Source: Rhizobium sp. ICMP 5592
GTDB lineage: Bacteria > Pseudomonadota > Alphaproteobacteria > Rhizobiales > Rhizobiaceae
Direction: 5' to 3'
NCBI RefSeq assembly: GCF_009498525.1
Contig: NZ_QSNT01000008.1
Location: 62,001 to 126,000 of the forward strand
DNA: 64,000 nt
In this document: piece by piece, positions 25,537-35,192 of the stretch
How positions within the stretch are numbered: the first letter of the stretch is position 1
Layout: every line of letters begins with the position of its first letter
Position numbers and translations under genes: made by a program
Notes under the pieces: generated by a model
Databases searched by the model: none
What the model was told of the DNA's origin: nothing
The model's input: only the letters and a program-made list of their open reading frames with translations

Positions 25537-26349
25537 ATGAACTACATGAGCAAGGTCAGCTCGGTCGCTAACCCAGCCGTCAAACCGCTTGTTGTGGACG
25601 GATTGACCAAAGTCTATGGGGAAGGGGGAAATACGCTCAAAGTACTAGAAAACCTTAATTTGCGCGTGGATCCCGGTGAATTCATCTGCATCGTGGGCCC
25701 GTCGGGGGCTGGCAAGACAACGCTTCTGAGATGCCTTTCCGGACTGACTTCCCCCACTGCGGGCGAGGTGCGGGTGGGCGCCGAGAAAGTAACTTCCCCA
25801 CTGGCGGAAATTGGTCTCGTTTTCCAGGACTATCGGGGGTCACTGATGCCATGGATGCGTTCAGGGGAGAATGTGGCCTTTCCCCTGCAGGGAAAGGGTG
25901 TGCCCAAGGCAGAGCGCCTACGGCGGGCTGAGGAGTGCCTGGTGGCGGTGGGATTACCGAGTGTTATGCAGCGTTATCCGTGGGAGCTTTCAGGCGGCAT
26001 GCAACAACGTGTGGCAATCGCTCGCGCGCTCGCTTATGACGCGCACATCCTTCTTATGGACGAACCGTTTGGCTCGCTCGATGCGCAGACCCGCTTCGAG
26101 CTGGAAGACCTGGTGCTTGATCTGGGCCGGCGGCTCGGCATCAGTGTCATCGTTGTGACCCATGACATAGACGAAGCCGTGTATCTCGCTGACCGTGTTG
26201 TCGTGCTCTCCGGGCATCCGGCAACTGTGATTGATACTGTCGACATTCGCCTCGGCGTCGAACGGGATCAGATCGGCACGAAGGCACAACCGCTCTTTTC
26301 GGAATATCGGAGCCGGATCCTCAAGCAGATCCGAAAACGCCCAGAATAG
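25537..26349 (+). CDS. ABC transporter ATP-binding protein, SsuB/TauB type
   Basis: 270 residues from the ATG at 25537, preceded by GGGGAGGAAGG; a longer in-frame version overlaps the permease gene and is rejected. Walker A GPSGAGKTTLLRCLSGL, Q-loop VFQDYRGSLMPWM, signature LSGGMQQRVAIARA, Walker B ILLMDEPFGSLDAQTR and H-loop VIVVTHDIDEAVYLADRVVV are all intact, and the ending is that of the nitrate/sulfonate/taurine class. It energises the two permeases just upstream and works with one or both binding proteins downstream. Confidence 0.93.
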   Translation: MNYMSKVSSVANPAVKPLVVDGLTKVYGEGGNTLKVLENLNLRVDPGEFICIVGPSGAGKTTLLRCLSGLTSPTAGEVRVGAEKVTSPLAEIGLVFQDYRGSLMPWMRSGENVAFPLQGKGVPKAERLRRAEECLVAVGLPSVMQRYPWELSGGMQQRVAIARALAYDAHILLMDEPFGSLDAQTRFELEDLVLDLGRRLGISVIVVTHDIDEAVYLADRVVVLSGHPATVIDTVDIRLGVERDQIGTKAQPLFSEYRSRILKQIRKRPE

Positions 26350-26385
26350 GCGAAATGGATAGCGCATCATAAGGGAGGAGAACTG

Positions 26386-27345
26386 ATGACTGCGATTTCA
26401 GTAAGCAGGCGGAAGCTAGGCGCTTTCATGCTCACTGCCGCCACGATAGCCGCATTATCGGCGTCATTCGCGGCTGCTGACGAGAATTCGGTGCGGGTGC
26501 TGCGTTCGCCGGTCGGCACATTCCAAGGATTGTATATCGCCGAGCAGCAAGGCTACTTCAAAGAGAAGGGGTTGAAGGTCGAGGTGAAGGTGGGTGGTGC
26601 GCCCAGCCAGAATATTGCCCAGCTTCAGGCAGGGCAGGCTGATGTTATCATGAGCGGTTCTTTCGACCTCGTTGCGGCCGCAGCTCAAGGGCTTCCCGTC
26701 TATGCGGTTCTTAATACCCAGGATCAGGGCGAGGTGGCCACTACCGGCTTGATGACGCCTCCAGGCAGCCCGATCAAGACGCTGGCGGACTTGAAGGGCA
26801 AAAAAATCGGCATGCCAGGTATTCAGAGTACACAGGGATTGATGATCTATCGCGCGCTCGAAAGAGCCGGGATGACCAAAAGCGACGTCACACTGGTCAA
26901 CCTGCCGTTCGACGCGATGATCGAAAGCGCCGAAAAGGGCAATGTCGACGCAATTGCGCCGATCGGGCTGTTCTTCTCTCTTGCCCAGTCCAAGGGCTTT
27001 GGCGAGCTCAAGGAGGCTTACCAGGAAATCCAGGGCACTCCGGCGGTGATTTTCGCCTCGAGCAGGGATTGGGTCGGCAAGAACAAGGAAACTCTCAAAG
27101 CCTTCAACGAAGCCATGCAAAAAGCCTACGATTATGGCAACGAACACCCCGAGGCCGTGCGGGCAGTCGACAGTGCCCAAACCAAGATGCCGCCGGATTA
27201 CATCAAAACCCGCTACATCGCTCCGTTTGTCGCCGGCTTCCAACGTGACAAGTGGGAGGCCGCGATAAAGGACATGGCTAAGTTCGGCTTCATACCAAGG
27301 GTGCCGGCCCTATCCGATTTTGTCTGGGAAGATGCCCCTAAATAA
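26386..27345 (+). CDS. ABC transporter substrate-binding protein, NMT1/SsuA-like (first of two)
   Basis: 319 residues with a signal peptide (about residues 1-30, ending SFAAADEN). The mature part includes PVGTFQGLYIAEQQGYFKEK, QNIAQLQAGQADVIMSGSFD, SPIKTLADLKGKKIGMPGIQ and TLVNLPFDAMIESAEKGNVD, the normal layout of NMT1/SsuA/TauA-type proteins. A GGGAGGAG ribosome-binding site lies just upstream. It is collinear and clearly homologous with the next gene over its full length, including the C-terminal FGFIPRVPALSDFVWEDAP. Confidence 0.9.
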   Translation: MTAISVSRRKLGAFMLTAATIAALSASFAAADENSVRVLRSPVGTFQGLYIAEQQGYFKEKGLKVEVKVGGAPSQNIAQLQAGQADVIMSGSFDLVAAAAQGLPVYAVLNTQDQGEVATTGLMTPPGSPIKTLADLKGKKIGMPGIQSTQGLMIYRALERAGMTKSDVTLVNLPFDAMIESAEKGNVDAIAPIGLFFSLAQSKGFGELKEAYQEIQGTPAVIFASSRDWVGKNKETLKAFNEAMQKAYDYGNEHPEAVRAVDSAQTKMPPDYIKTRYIAPFVAGFQRDKWEAAIKDMAKFGFIPRVPALSDFVWEDAPK

Positions 27346-27438
27346 CGCCAAGACCGGCGAAATATGCGGCCTCATCTTTAGCGCGCGGCAGCAGCTGAAT
27401 TGGTTTGCCGGCAGCAACATTCCGGGAGGAAGTATTAG

Positions 27439-28398
27439 ATGTTTCAACTGTCATCATGGCGTTTGGCTGCAATAGTCTTGCTCATCGTGCTATCGGCGCT
27501 CACAATGTTTGCCGCATCGCCGGCTAGTGCGCAGGAAAAGACTATCCGGCTGCTGCGTGCGCCGGTGGGGGCGTTTCAGCCTCTCTATATTGCAATTGAG
27601 CGGGGTTATTTCAGGGAAAGGGGCCTCGCTGTTGAGATCGCAATCGGCGGCGGACCGGACCAGAACATCGCCCAGGCGATGGCGGGTCAGGTAGAAATCG
27701 TTATGACCGGCTCGGTGCCTCTCGTCGCGGCGGTCGCCAACGGCGTTCCCGTCGTTGCTGTGCTTGGGGCAGAGGCGCACGAGGAGCCCGCGACGACAGG
27801 TCTTATGGTGAAGGCAGACAGCCCCATCCAAACGCTCGCAGATCTCAAGGGCAAACGCATCGGCCTACCGGGCATTGCGAGCCCCCAAGGACTGGCAATT
27901 TTGCTCGCGCTCGATGGTGTGGGACTGACGCAAAAGGACGTCGCGCTTGTAAATCTGCCGTTCGATGCGGTGGTGGAGAGTGCTGAGCGCGGGCAGGTAG
28001 ATGCCACTTTTCCTATCGGCTTTTTCTATACCTTAGCAAAAGGCCAAGGCTTTAGGGAATTTCCGAGCGTGGTTCGGCCGCTTGAAGGCACGCCGGCCGT
28101 GCTTTATGCGGCTACCCGGCGATGGGCGGAAGAGAACCCGGACACGTTGAAAGCCTTTAATGAGGCGATGCTCAGAGCCTACGCCGATGCCAATACCGAC
28201 CAGGCGTTAGTCCGACAGGTTGACCGCCAGCAGACGCGCCTCCCTGCAAACTTCATCGACACCCGGCCCATTGTACCCTTTGAAGGAGCCTTCAAGCGCA
28301 ATGCCTGGCATGAGATGAATGTCGGCTTGGCGCGGTTCGGCTTCCTACCGCGCGTGCCGGCATCGGCTGAGTACATCTGGGCCGGCGCTCCGCAATAA
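27439..28398 (+). CDS. ABC transporter substrate-binding protein, NMT1/SsuA-like (second of two)
   Basis: 319 residues, the same length as the preceding gene product, and homologous throughout: PVGAFQPLYIAIERGYFRER, QNIAQAMAGQVEIVMTGS, SPIQTLADLKGKRIGLPGIA, ALVNLPFDAVVESAERGQVD and FGFLPRVPASAEYIWAGAPQ. The signal peptide ends near SPASAQEK. A GGGAGGAAG ribosome-binding site precedes it, and 93 bases separate it from the first copy. A tandem duplication followed by divergence is the simplest reading; it may widen the ligand range of the same importer. Confidence 0.9.
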   Translation: MFQLSSWRLAAIVLLIVLSALTMFAASPASAQEKTIRLLRAPVGAFQPLYIAIERGYFRERGLAVEIAIGGGPDQNIAQAMAGQVEIVMTGSVPLVAAVANGVPVVAVLGAEAHEEPATTGLMVKADSPIQTLADLKGKRIGLPGIASPQGLAILLALDGVGLTQKDVALVNLPFDAVVESAERGQVDATFPIGFFYTLAKGQGFREFPSVVRPLEGTPAVLYAATRRWAEENPDTLKAFNEAMLRAYADANTDQALVRQVDRQQTRLPANFIDTRPIVPFEGAFKRNAWHEMNVGLARFGFLPRVPASAEYIWAGAPQ

Positions 28399-28483
28399 CT
28401 TGTGTAGCCGATAAAAAGAGAGAATTTCTAGGGCTTGGCAAGCAACTGGCACCATGATGCATTCCGCGTGGCCACGAGCTTAG

Positions 28484-29500
28484 TTAGTTCACTTTTCCAC
28501 CTTGAGCAGCATGAGTCTGAAACTCGGCGATGATCTCATCATGCGAGGCGCGGTCGACCTCATGAGTTATCAGCGTGTATGGTACGCACGAGCCGGGCTC
28601 GGCTAACGCCATAGCTTTAAGGCGCGCGACGACCCAGCGGATTGCCTTGTCGTTATTATTTGAGATGTGCCACTGGACGGCCTCACGAATACGCGGGATG
28701 TCGAAGGGCACTTCGCGGATGGTAAGTGGCATGTGGTCAGCCATACGGATCGCTAAGCGCCGGTGCATGGTGGCGATGCGGCTCGATCCGACGACGAGGC
28801 CAGGCAGCGACAGGAAGGTCGGCGAAACCACCTCAACTCGACGCTGCAGTTTGGAGCGTCGCACAAACCAATCCTCAAAGGCTGAAACGCGTCCCTGTCC
28901 GAATCGCGCGGTGACATGGCCGAGAGCAAAATAGAGTTCCTTCGTCATCGGGCCCTTCATTGCCGGATTACCCGACCAGCCGACCACAACATAATCGTCC
29001 TCAAAAAGGATATCACTGGGGTGATCCGGCGAGATGGCATAGTCAATCGTGACTAACAGGTCCGCGACGCCTCGCTCAAGGGTCTCAACCAAATGGCAAT
29101 TGAGTGGATGGATATCGAAGCGCATGTTCGGCGCCTCCGCTGCCATTTGGTTGATTGCCGAGCCGAGCAACACTTCGGTAATATAGTCGGATGCCATTAT
29201 CGAGATCGTGCGAACCGACACCGCTGGATCAAAGGGTGGCGTGACCGAGATCGTCATTCGGATCTGCTCGAGCACCATGTGCACCGGCTCGACGAGGGAT
29301 GCGGCGCGGGTTGTCAGTACCATCTGGCGTCCCTTGACGATCAGCAAGTCGTCACCGAAATATTCGCGGAGTCGGCCCAGCGCACTTGAGGTCGCCGACT
29401 GCGACAGGCAGATGCGCTCGGCGGCGAGGCTGACACTGCGCTCGCTGAGCAGAGCATCGAGTACGACGAGCAAATTGAGATCGAGCCTCTGAAATCGCAT
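28484..29500 (-). CDS. LysR family transcriptional regulator (NodD-like N-terminus)
   Basis: 338 residues. It starts MRFQRLDLNLLVVLDALLSE, close to the NodD-type start, and the helix-turn-helix continues with SVSLAAERICLSQSATSSAL and GRLREYFGDDLLIVKGRQMV. The remainder is the effector-binding domain. It is convergent with the second binding-protein gene and lies downstream of the leftward SnoaL/FAD/MFS set. It could control either neighbour; no operator was identified. Confidence 0.92.
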   Translation of the reverse strand: MRFQRLDLNLLVVLDALLSERSVSLAAERICLSQSATSSALGRLREYFGDDLLIVKGRQMVLTTRAASLVEPVHMVLEQIRMTISVTPPFDPAVSVRTISIMASDYITEVLLGSAINQMAAEAPNMRFDIHPLNCHLVETLERGVADLLVTIDYAISPDHPSDILFEDDYVVVGWSGNPAMKGPMTKELYFALGHVTARFGQGRVSAFEDWFVRRSKLQRRVEVVSPTFLSLPGLVVGSSRIATMHRRLAIRMADHMPLTIREVPFDIPRIREAVQWHISNNNDKAIRWVVARLKAMALAEPGSCVPYTLITHEVDRASHDEIIAEFQTHAAQGGKVN

Positions 29501-29783
29501 GGCTTTCTCCTCACTCCCGAGCCGTTCTCGGCCATTCGCGGCGGTGCAGCAAAATTATCGGTCGCGAAGGCCCGCCAGGAATGTTCAGGCGATGTCCATC
29601 TCCGCTACCATCAGTCCCGGACGAGCGGCCGCATTCACCGACTTGGCGAAAACGCGTAACCGCAGCGGTAGTTGCGGGTCGACAGTTACGGGCCAGTTCA
29701 GGCGACGGCTGATCGCAGCACTGCGGGCTGCGATCACCATGACTTCCTTTGCTTGGGAGGATTCTCAACTGCCGGTCTGCGCG

Positions 29784-30581
29784 CTATTTGCTGTTGCAGT
29801 AGGAGAAGGTCTCGCTGAACGTATAGTAAGGCTCAGGCAGGCGCGGATACATGATCCCAGGGCGCTGAGGGCTGTATACCGGATAAGAATAGACCGGCTG
29901 TGAGAACCCGGGAGGCAGCGCTCCACTCATGCGTTCACCGGCCTCACGGGCCGCCTCGACTGGCCCGGTATCCGCCATATCGCCAAGAGCCAACATGATC
30001 GGGTCGACCATCTCCTGCGGCAACCCAGGAACCAAGTCGTAGGCCATCTGGAGGTGCCAGATCCTCCAGACGCCATCCTCGTTGATAAAGTCGCCAGCAT
30101 ATTTTTCCCAGAACATACTGGCGTTGAGGCCGATCTTGCCACCGTTGAACTTGGTTTCGAGCCCTAATCCCGGCGAATACCAAACGCCCTTGGCGGTCTC
30201 GCCGTCGCCAGCAACCTCAATCACGGGAGTGGTGCTGGTGTGCATGGCCCATTCGTGGCCGGCCCCATAATTTTCGGGAACGTCCTTGATCTTCAAATCG
30301 ATCCCTGCGAGCGTCTTGAGCGCTTTTTCGCGATTGCGTTGGTTCTCCTCGCCATAAGCACGACGGATCGTTTCAATGCCGTTCATCACCCAAAGCGGGC
30401 TGGCGAAAGTGGCTGTCGCGGCGTTGGGACCGTGACGCGCTACCCAGAGGGCATCAACTTCCTCCAAGTTCATGCCGGCCGCGTGGTAATATTCGTGCCG
30501 GCTCATCAGGTTTTGCACTTCCCACATCGCGAGGGCTCGCTCGCCGGCGGGGATGGTGAGGCGCGATTGCGTCGTCTGCAT
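29784..30581 (-). CDS. SnoaL/NTF2-like domain protein
   Basis: 265 residues from the ATG at 30579-30581, preceded by AAGGAGAT; the longer frame upstream is rejected. The N-terminal half has the SnoaL-like look: LMSRHEYYHAAGMNLEEVDA, then WVARHGPNAATATFASPLWV and GIETIRRAYGEENQRNREKA, while MFWEKYAGDFINEDGVWRIW and HLQMAYD form the typical terminal strands. The C-terminal 60 residues are Pro/Tyr-rich (QPVYSYPVYSPQRPGIMYPR) and not part of the fold. NTF2-fold proteins in catabolic operons often act as dehydratases or isomerases. It is next to an FAD reductase gene. Confidence 0.75.
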   Translation of the reverse strand: MQTTQSRLTIPAGERALAMWEVQNLMSRHEYYHAAGMNLEEVDALWVARHGPNAATATFASPLWVMNGIETIRRAYGEENQRNREKALKTLAGIDLKIKDVPENYGAGHEWAMHTSTTPVIEVAGDGETAKGVWYSPGLGLETKFNGGKIGLNASMFWEKYAGDFINEDGVWRIWHLQMAYDLVPGLPQEMVDPIMLALGDMADTGPVEAAREAGERMSGALPPGFSQPVYSYPVYSPQRPGIMYPRLPEPYYTFSETFSYCNSK

Positions 30582-30749
30582 TGTTAATCTCCTTAGAAGT
30601 TCATATCGACAATAAAGTGGAACGTCCGCCGCCCAGCAATGAAGCGGCGATGGGCTGGGCGACGTGGATGACCGAAGTTTATGCTGATCGTTCGGCGCAG
30701 AGCTCGGATAATCAGCAAGCCAGAGCCACTGCAAAGCTATGAACTCCAA

Positions 30750-32171
30750 TCACTTTTCTTGAAGAAAGCGGATTGCGTTCTCACCAGCTATGCGCCCCGA
30801 ATTGATCGCCCATCCAAGCGCTGATCCAAACAGATGGTAGTCATTCCCTTGCCAGCCACCGGTGATCGCGCCGCCTGCAAAGAATCCCGGCACGACGCTC
30901 CCGAGTTTATCGAGGACTTGCATCTTTTCGTTAATCTGCACGGGGCCGACGGTTTCGACCATCAGCGGCCTAAATTTCAGCGCATAGAAGGGTGCTTTGA
31001 GCAACGGGAAGAGATGCCGCTTGTCCTTTGCAAAGAGTGCATCACGACCGCTCTCGCAAAAGCCATTATATTCTTCGATGGTTGCTTTGAGGACTTCACG
31101 ATCGGCACCCATCCAAGATGCCAGCTGATCAAACGTATTGGCAACTGAACACCACTCACCGGTTTGCGCTTCTAGCTCAAAGATATCTCTGATACTGACA
31201 GGATCGGGGCCCAAGACAGGACTCGGATTCTTGACCATGTAATCAATGAGATCGTTATCGAAGAGGGCGAAACCCAGCATGCCTGGTTGAGCTACCAGGG
31301 CATTTGTTGCCATATTGTCCATATAAATCGATTCGTCCGCAAAACGCTCGCCTCGGTTGTTCACCCATATGCTTCGCGGCTCCATTCCTGCGCGGTTCGG
31401 CATGCTTTTTTTCGTTTCGAAGCTGTAGGTCGTCTCCCTGACCAACGTGCAACGATCGTCAAGACTAGCTCCCGCGTCAGTTGCCATCTGGATACCTTCT
31501 CCCATGTTGGGAACAGAATCCGTCCAGTAAACATCGTCATAATGGTCAGGAAAGTATTGCTTGAGAAGTTCCCGGTTGCCGGTGAACCCGCCGCTACCCA
31601 GTATTACGCAATTTGTTGAAATCTCTATAGTTTCAGCGTTCTTGTTTTTTGCTATTACTTTCTGGATTTTTCCATCTTCACTGCAGACGATGCGTTCTGC
31701 GGCTGTGTTGAGAAGAAGCTGCCCGCCTTCTTTCTGAAACTTGTCACCAAGGAGGCGGATAACGCGGCTAAATCCGCCAACCGGGGCTTTCATGCCCTCC
31801 AAAATATGTACGGCCATACTCTCAACATGGCCAAACTTGAAGGCGGCGCCCCTGTCCTCCAACCACTCGATGGTCTCGGCAGACTTGTCGATGAAGACGC
31901 GCAGGAGACGAGGTTTGATCCGATCAAAATGATGGAAAGCCATCGTCTCCTTAAAGACAACGTCTCGGTCCATCTCGCCGTTGACTTCCTTCTGGCGCTT
32001 GCTCTCCGCGGCGAAGAGAAACCCGCCCGCCATCGAGGCATTTCCACCAAGAGCGCGTCGTTTCTCCACTAGGATTACGCGCTTAATACCTCCTTCAATC
32101 GCAGTCAGTGCTGCCGGCAATCCGGTGCCACCGCCGCCAATTATGACCACGTCTGCTTCAATCGTCTGCAT
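30750..32171 (-). CDS. FAD-binding protein, fumarate reductase/3-ketosteroid-dehydrogenase-like
   Basis: 473 residues. The N-terminal FAD motif is DVVIIGGGGTGLPAALTAIE, followed by VILVEKRRALGGNASMAGG (the second FAD contact). Other blocks: VILGSGGFTGNRELLKQYFP, DSVPNMGEGIQMATDAGASL, the FxxE-type NNRGERFADESIYMDN and the C-terminal FFAGGAITGGWQGNDYHLFG with SALGWAINSGRIAGENAIRF. This is the FAD_binding_2 family (fumarate reductase flavoprotein, KstD, urocanate reductase). Members oxidise or reduce C=C bonds next to a carbonyl. The neighbours are a SnoaL-like protein, an MFS carrier and a ferredoxin, suggesting alkene reduction or oxidation on an imported compound. Confidence 0.85.
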   Translation of the reverse strand: MQTIEADVVIIGGGGTGLPAALTAIEGGIKRVILVEKRRALGGNASMAGGFLFAAESKRQKEVNGEMDRDVVFKETMAFHHFDRIKPRLLRVFIDKSAETIEWLEDRGAAFKFGHVESMAVHILEGMKAPVGGFSRVIRLLGDKFQKEGGQLLLNTAAERIVCSEDGKIQKVIAKNKNAETIEISTNCVILGSGGFTGNRELLKQYFPDHYDDVYWTDSVPNMGEGIQMATDAGASLDDRCTLVRETTYSFETKKSMPNRAGMEPRSIWVNNRGERFADESIYMDNMATNALVAQPGMLGFALFDNDLIDYMVKNPSPVLGPDPVSIRDIFELEAQTGEWCSVANTFDQLASWMGADREVLKATIEEYNGFCESGRDALFAKDKRHLFPLLKAPFYALKFRPLMVETVGPVQINEKMQVLDKLGSVVPGFFAGGAITGGWQGNDYHLFGSALGWAINSGRIAGENAIRFLQEK

Positions 32172-32205
32172 TTTTTAATTCCAATTGATTGTTATGAGGA
32201 GAGGA

Positions 32206-33462
32206 TCAGAGTGCAGCAACCCGCTCATGCGGTGAGGGCTGCTTAAAAAATGGCACTGTTGCGAGACCGATTAAGCTACCGATGCCGATGATCAATATGG
32301 GCGACGTATAGCTTCCGGTGGCGCTCAAAGTGATTGAGCAAGCCATGACGCCGCCGGCGCCAGCAAGGAAAGATAGTGAAAGCCAAAGCCCGCACACCTT
32401 TCCGACGACATGGGGAGGAAAGACTTTGGCCGCATAGCTCATCAGCGTGACGTTGATGAAAGGATTGGCTAGTCCGGCACCCAGGAGAACGGCACCAAGA
32501 ACGACGCTATTGCTATGCACTGGCGAAAATAGGATGGCGGTATAGCAAACGGCTCCCAACACCCATCCAATGGCCACCAGCGGGCTGCTCCGCCCCTCGA
32601 AGAGTTTGTCGATAAGAAAGCCTCCTAACGGCGGGCCGGCAACCCCTGCTAGCGTGAAGAGAAGCATAAGCTTACCAGCACCCTGGGACCCGTAACCGGC
32701 ACCCGTGGGGGGATCGACCGCCAAGTATCCAGGGCTGAGACCATTGAAGGCGAGACCCACCCAATAACATAGACACAAGGCAATCAAGCCAACCCAAAAC
32801 GGGGGCGCGCGGAGGAAATCGGAGGAATGTGCGGTTTCCTGGTCGTGCGCTTCCGCTGCGGCGGCCCGGCTATGGCTGCGCGATGCTAGTGCGATCGGTA
32901 CTGTGATCAACAATGCCAACAATGGCACGAACGACAGAAGCCCGACGCCCAGCTGCCAGCCTCCCAGCATTTGTGACAAGAGTGGGCCTGCGTTCAGACC
33001 GAGTATGATGCCGAGAGCCATTCCGACCGATTGAAGACCCATAGCCCTGCCCATTTCCTCGCGGGGGAACCAAAGAGCCAGGGCGGGAGATATGGCGACC
33101 GTCAAGGCGGCGCTTCCAAGACCTTGAAGGATCCGTATCAGCACCAGAGCTCCCAAGTGACTACCGATCATTGGGATCGCGGCGTTTGAGAGCAAGATCA
33201 AAAGCTGACCGGCGATTATAACCCGAAAAATACCAATCCTGTCGATCCAAAAGCCGAGCAGCCCGATCCCGACAGCAGAAACGAACATGGTGATGCCGAT
33301 CAGGCTGAAGGACGCCGTTCCCAGATCCACGTTGAGGTCTTTTGCGACGTCACCGATCAACGGTGCGAAGGACATAATGACCATGCCGGCGCATACCGAG
33401 GAAACGGCAATTGCAAGCAGGACCCGCCACCGGAAGCCATCTTGTGATGTTGATTCTATCAT
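32206..33462 (-). CDS. MFS transporter
   Basis: 418 residues from the ATG at 33460-33462, with GGAGG at normal distance; an in-frame ATG 15 bases upstream lacks it. Twelve predicted spans; the cytoplasmic loop between spans 2 and 3 is FWIDRIGIFRVIIAGQ (a degenerate MFS signature), and a central loop with HSRAAAAEAHDQETAHSSDF separates the two halves. Late spans include GGVMACSITLSATGSYTSP. Likely a proton-linked uptake or export carrier for the substrate of the flanking FAD reductase and SnoaL-like gene. Confidence 0.88.
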   Translation of the reverse strand: MIESTSQDGFRWRVLLAIAVSSVCAGMVIMSFAPLIGDVAKDLNVDLGTASFSLIGITMFVSAVGIGLLGFWIDRIGIFRVIIAGQLLILLSNAAIPMIGSHLGALVLIRILQGLGSAALTVAISPALALWFPREEMGRAMGLQSVGMALGIILGLNAGPLLSQMLGGWQLGVGLLSFVPLLALLITVPIALASRSHSRAAAAEAHDQETAHSSDFLRAPPFWVGLIALCLCYWVGLAFNGLSPGYLAVDPPTGAGYGSQGAGKLMLLFTLAGVAGPPLGGFLIDKLFEGRSSPLVAIGWVLGAVCYTAILFSPVHSNSVVLGAVLLGAGLANPFINVTLMSYAAKVFPPHVVGKVCGLWLSLSFLAGAGGVMACSITLSATGSYTSPILIIGIGSLIGLATVPFFKQPSPHERVAAL

Positions 33463-33542
33463 GTTTAAGTCCTCCAACTTTGTTTAGCGCTACCAAGACG
33501 GCTAGCGTCTGGCAGTGTTGCGCGTTGAGTGCGTGGAAACGC

Positions 33543-33866
33543 TTAGCGCTCTAGCAAGGAGAGTTTCCCTCGCTTGCCGTCCCACGTGCTGGCATCCACG
33601 GGAGGAGGTCCTTTGATGGTGATCACAGGCCATTCGGCTGCCAGTTCCGAATTTAATGCCGCAAAGGCTGCTTGCTCTGCCGGCAGTTCTTCGAGTGGGT
33701 AGATCGCCTTGGCGGGGCATACTGGTTCGCAGACGCCGCAATCGATGCATTCCGATGGATTGATCACGAGGAAGTTGGGGCCCTCGTGAAAACAGTTCAC
33801 CGGGCATGCTTCGACGCAATCCTGAAATTTGCACTTGATGCAGTTTTCCGTCACAACAAACGTCAT
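33543..33866 (-). CDS. 7Fe ferredoxin [3Fe-4S][4Fe-4S], FdxA type
   Basis: 107 residues, the standard length for the FdxA family. Cys9, Cys17 and Cys50 would bind the 3Fe cluster, and Cys21, Cys40, Cys43 and Cys46 the 4Fe cluster, as in NCIKCKFQDCVEACPVNCF and SECIDCGVCEPVCPAKAIYP. The C-terminal tail (AFAALNSELAAEWPVITIKG) is typical. It can carry electrons from the ferredoxin-NADP reductase encoded further upstream at 35193 to an oxidoreductase. It lies first in the leftward gene set. Confidence 0.92.
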   Translation of the reverse strand: MTFVVTENCIKCKFQDCVEACPVNCFHEGPNFLVINPSECIDCGVCEPVCPAKAIYPLEELPAEQAAFAALNSELAAEWPVITIKGPPPVDASTWDGKRGKLSLLER

Positions 33867-35192
33867 TTGGATTTCCGAGCATATTAGAGGGGCAAGTATG
33901 CAAACAACGCGTTGGTTTTGTCAGACAAAACGGATGCCCCGGTTGCGTTGATCGTATTTGAACCGCGCGCCCGTCGTGCAATGACCCACCTGGCGAGCTA
34001 GCCAGACCGGGAGCAAAGCTCACTTCACAACCTAATAATGATGATCGATGTTTCAAAAGCCCTCCTCCCTCCGGTAGACGACGAGCCTCTTCGCTCCATC
34101 TGCCTGCCGTTCTATACGTCTCCGTAATATTCACTTGCCGATGGCTGATTGAAACAAAGCCATCGTCGGCCTCCCGCCGAAGTGGCATCGGTGACGCGCA
34201 ACTCCCATTGCCGCGAGAGGATAGCATTTGAGGTCCATCTCTCAAGGCGCCGCACTGATGTGTTTCACCTACATTAATGTTCGTCGCTGGATCTTTAGCG
34301 CCGGCGCGCCGACTGTTGCCGACGCATCGGTTGGCCTATCAAAGAAGCCCATCATATTGATCTGATGTTGGAAATCTTCGATTGCCTGGTTTGGCGCGAT
34401 CTTTGATGTAGGCTTCCACTTGGCTTAAGATCGATTATATCGACGGTTCATTGATCCGCACCAATGTGATTTAGGAAGTTTGAGGGGCCGCCATTTGGAG
34501 GCGGCGGGCGGGTCAAGGAGAAAGCGGACGCCGGCACCGAGAGAGCCGAAAGATCCGCTAGTCCGGAAGGGCTGCCCCGCTATCCAAATGCCTCCGGTTG
34601 CCCTCTGACGCCCGCATACGTCTGAACCGGCCTACAAGCAGCGTCGGCGACCTGCGTTGAGTCGCTCTCGATCCCGTATGAACTCCGGCGAAGTCATCGA
34701 AGGGCAAATGATCGTTGTGTGGCGATGCCGCGGTGAAAGCGACGGCCGCCTCCCTCGGAGCCATTGCGGCCGGCGCCGGCCTGTGCCCGTGAAGTGCTTC
34801 GGCTTCCCAGCGCCGTGACATCGGCGCTCGTTCACAGGATTTCTTCGGAATCTTACATTTCCTTGCCTAATGCAAAGGGCAGTTTTCAGGGGGATCACTA
34901 TCGTCCTCAGTTCAGGGCGTGCAGGTGCCCCAAGCGGATCGAAATTTTATCGGCACCGCTATCGACGCAACCGGCGCCTTCAATCGCTCCATGGCGAGAC
35001 TGGTCCCTGAGCCAAGGCCTTTCCTCATTCTGCCAGACAGGCAGCGTGAAAGCCGATACTGCCGTTGTCGGCACAGCAATTGATATTGGAGAGCCGCTCG
35101 CAAGAGCGGCTTGTTCATGCCCCTTGGGGAGCCACAGGCGCGGCGAAGGTGCTGGAAGAACCGCGCTTGACCTTTGAGCCGCCTCCAACCAT
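33867..35192. other. 1.3 kb gene-poor stretch between the ferredoxin and FNR genes
   Basis: I see no frame with coding features here; frames of 60-140 residues on both strands lack recognisable motifs. The promoter of the ferredoxin gene must lie at the left end. One strong hairpin is present at 35092-35111 (AGCCGCTC-GCAA-GAGCGGCT) on the FNR side, without a clear T-run. The stretch may be decayed sequence from an earlier gene, because it does not read as compact intergenic DNA. Confidence 0.35.

Noticed and set aside
28399..29783. possible nod box near the NodD-like LysR gene
   Set aside because: I found no convincing repeated ATC-N9-GAT pattern, and the protein is only NodD-like at its N-terminus.
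33502..34245. 247-codon minus-strand frame over the ferredoxin
   Set aside because: Out of frame with the ferredoxin, whose seven cluster cysteines are in the other frame.
35092..35111. strong hairpin read as a terminator for the FNR gene
   Set aside because: On the minus strand no T-run follows the stem, so I list it only as a feature of the gap.
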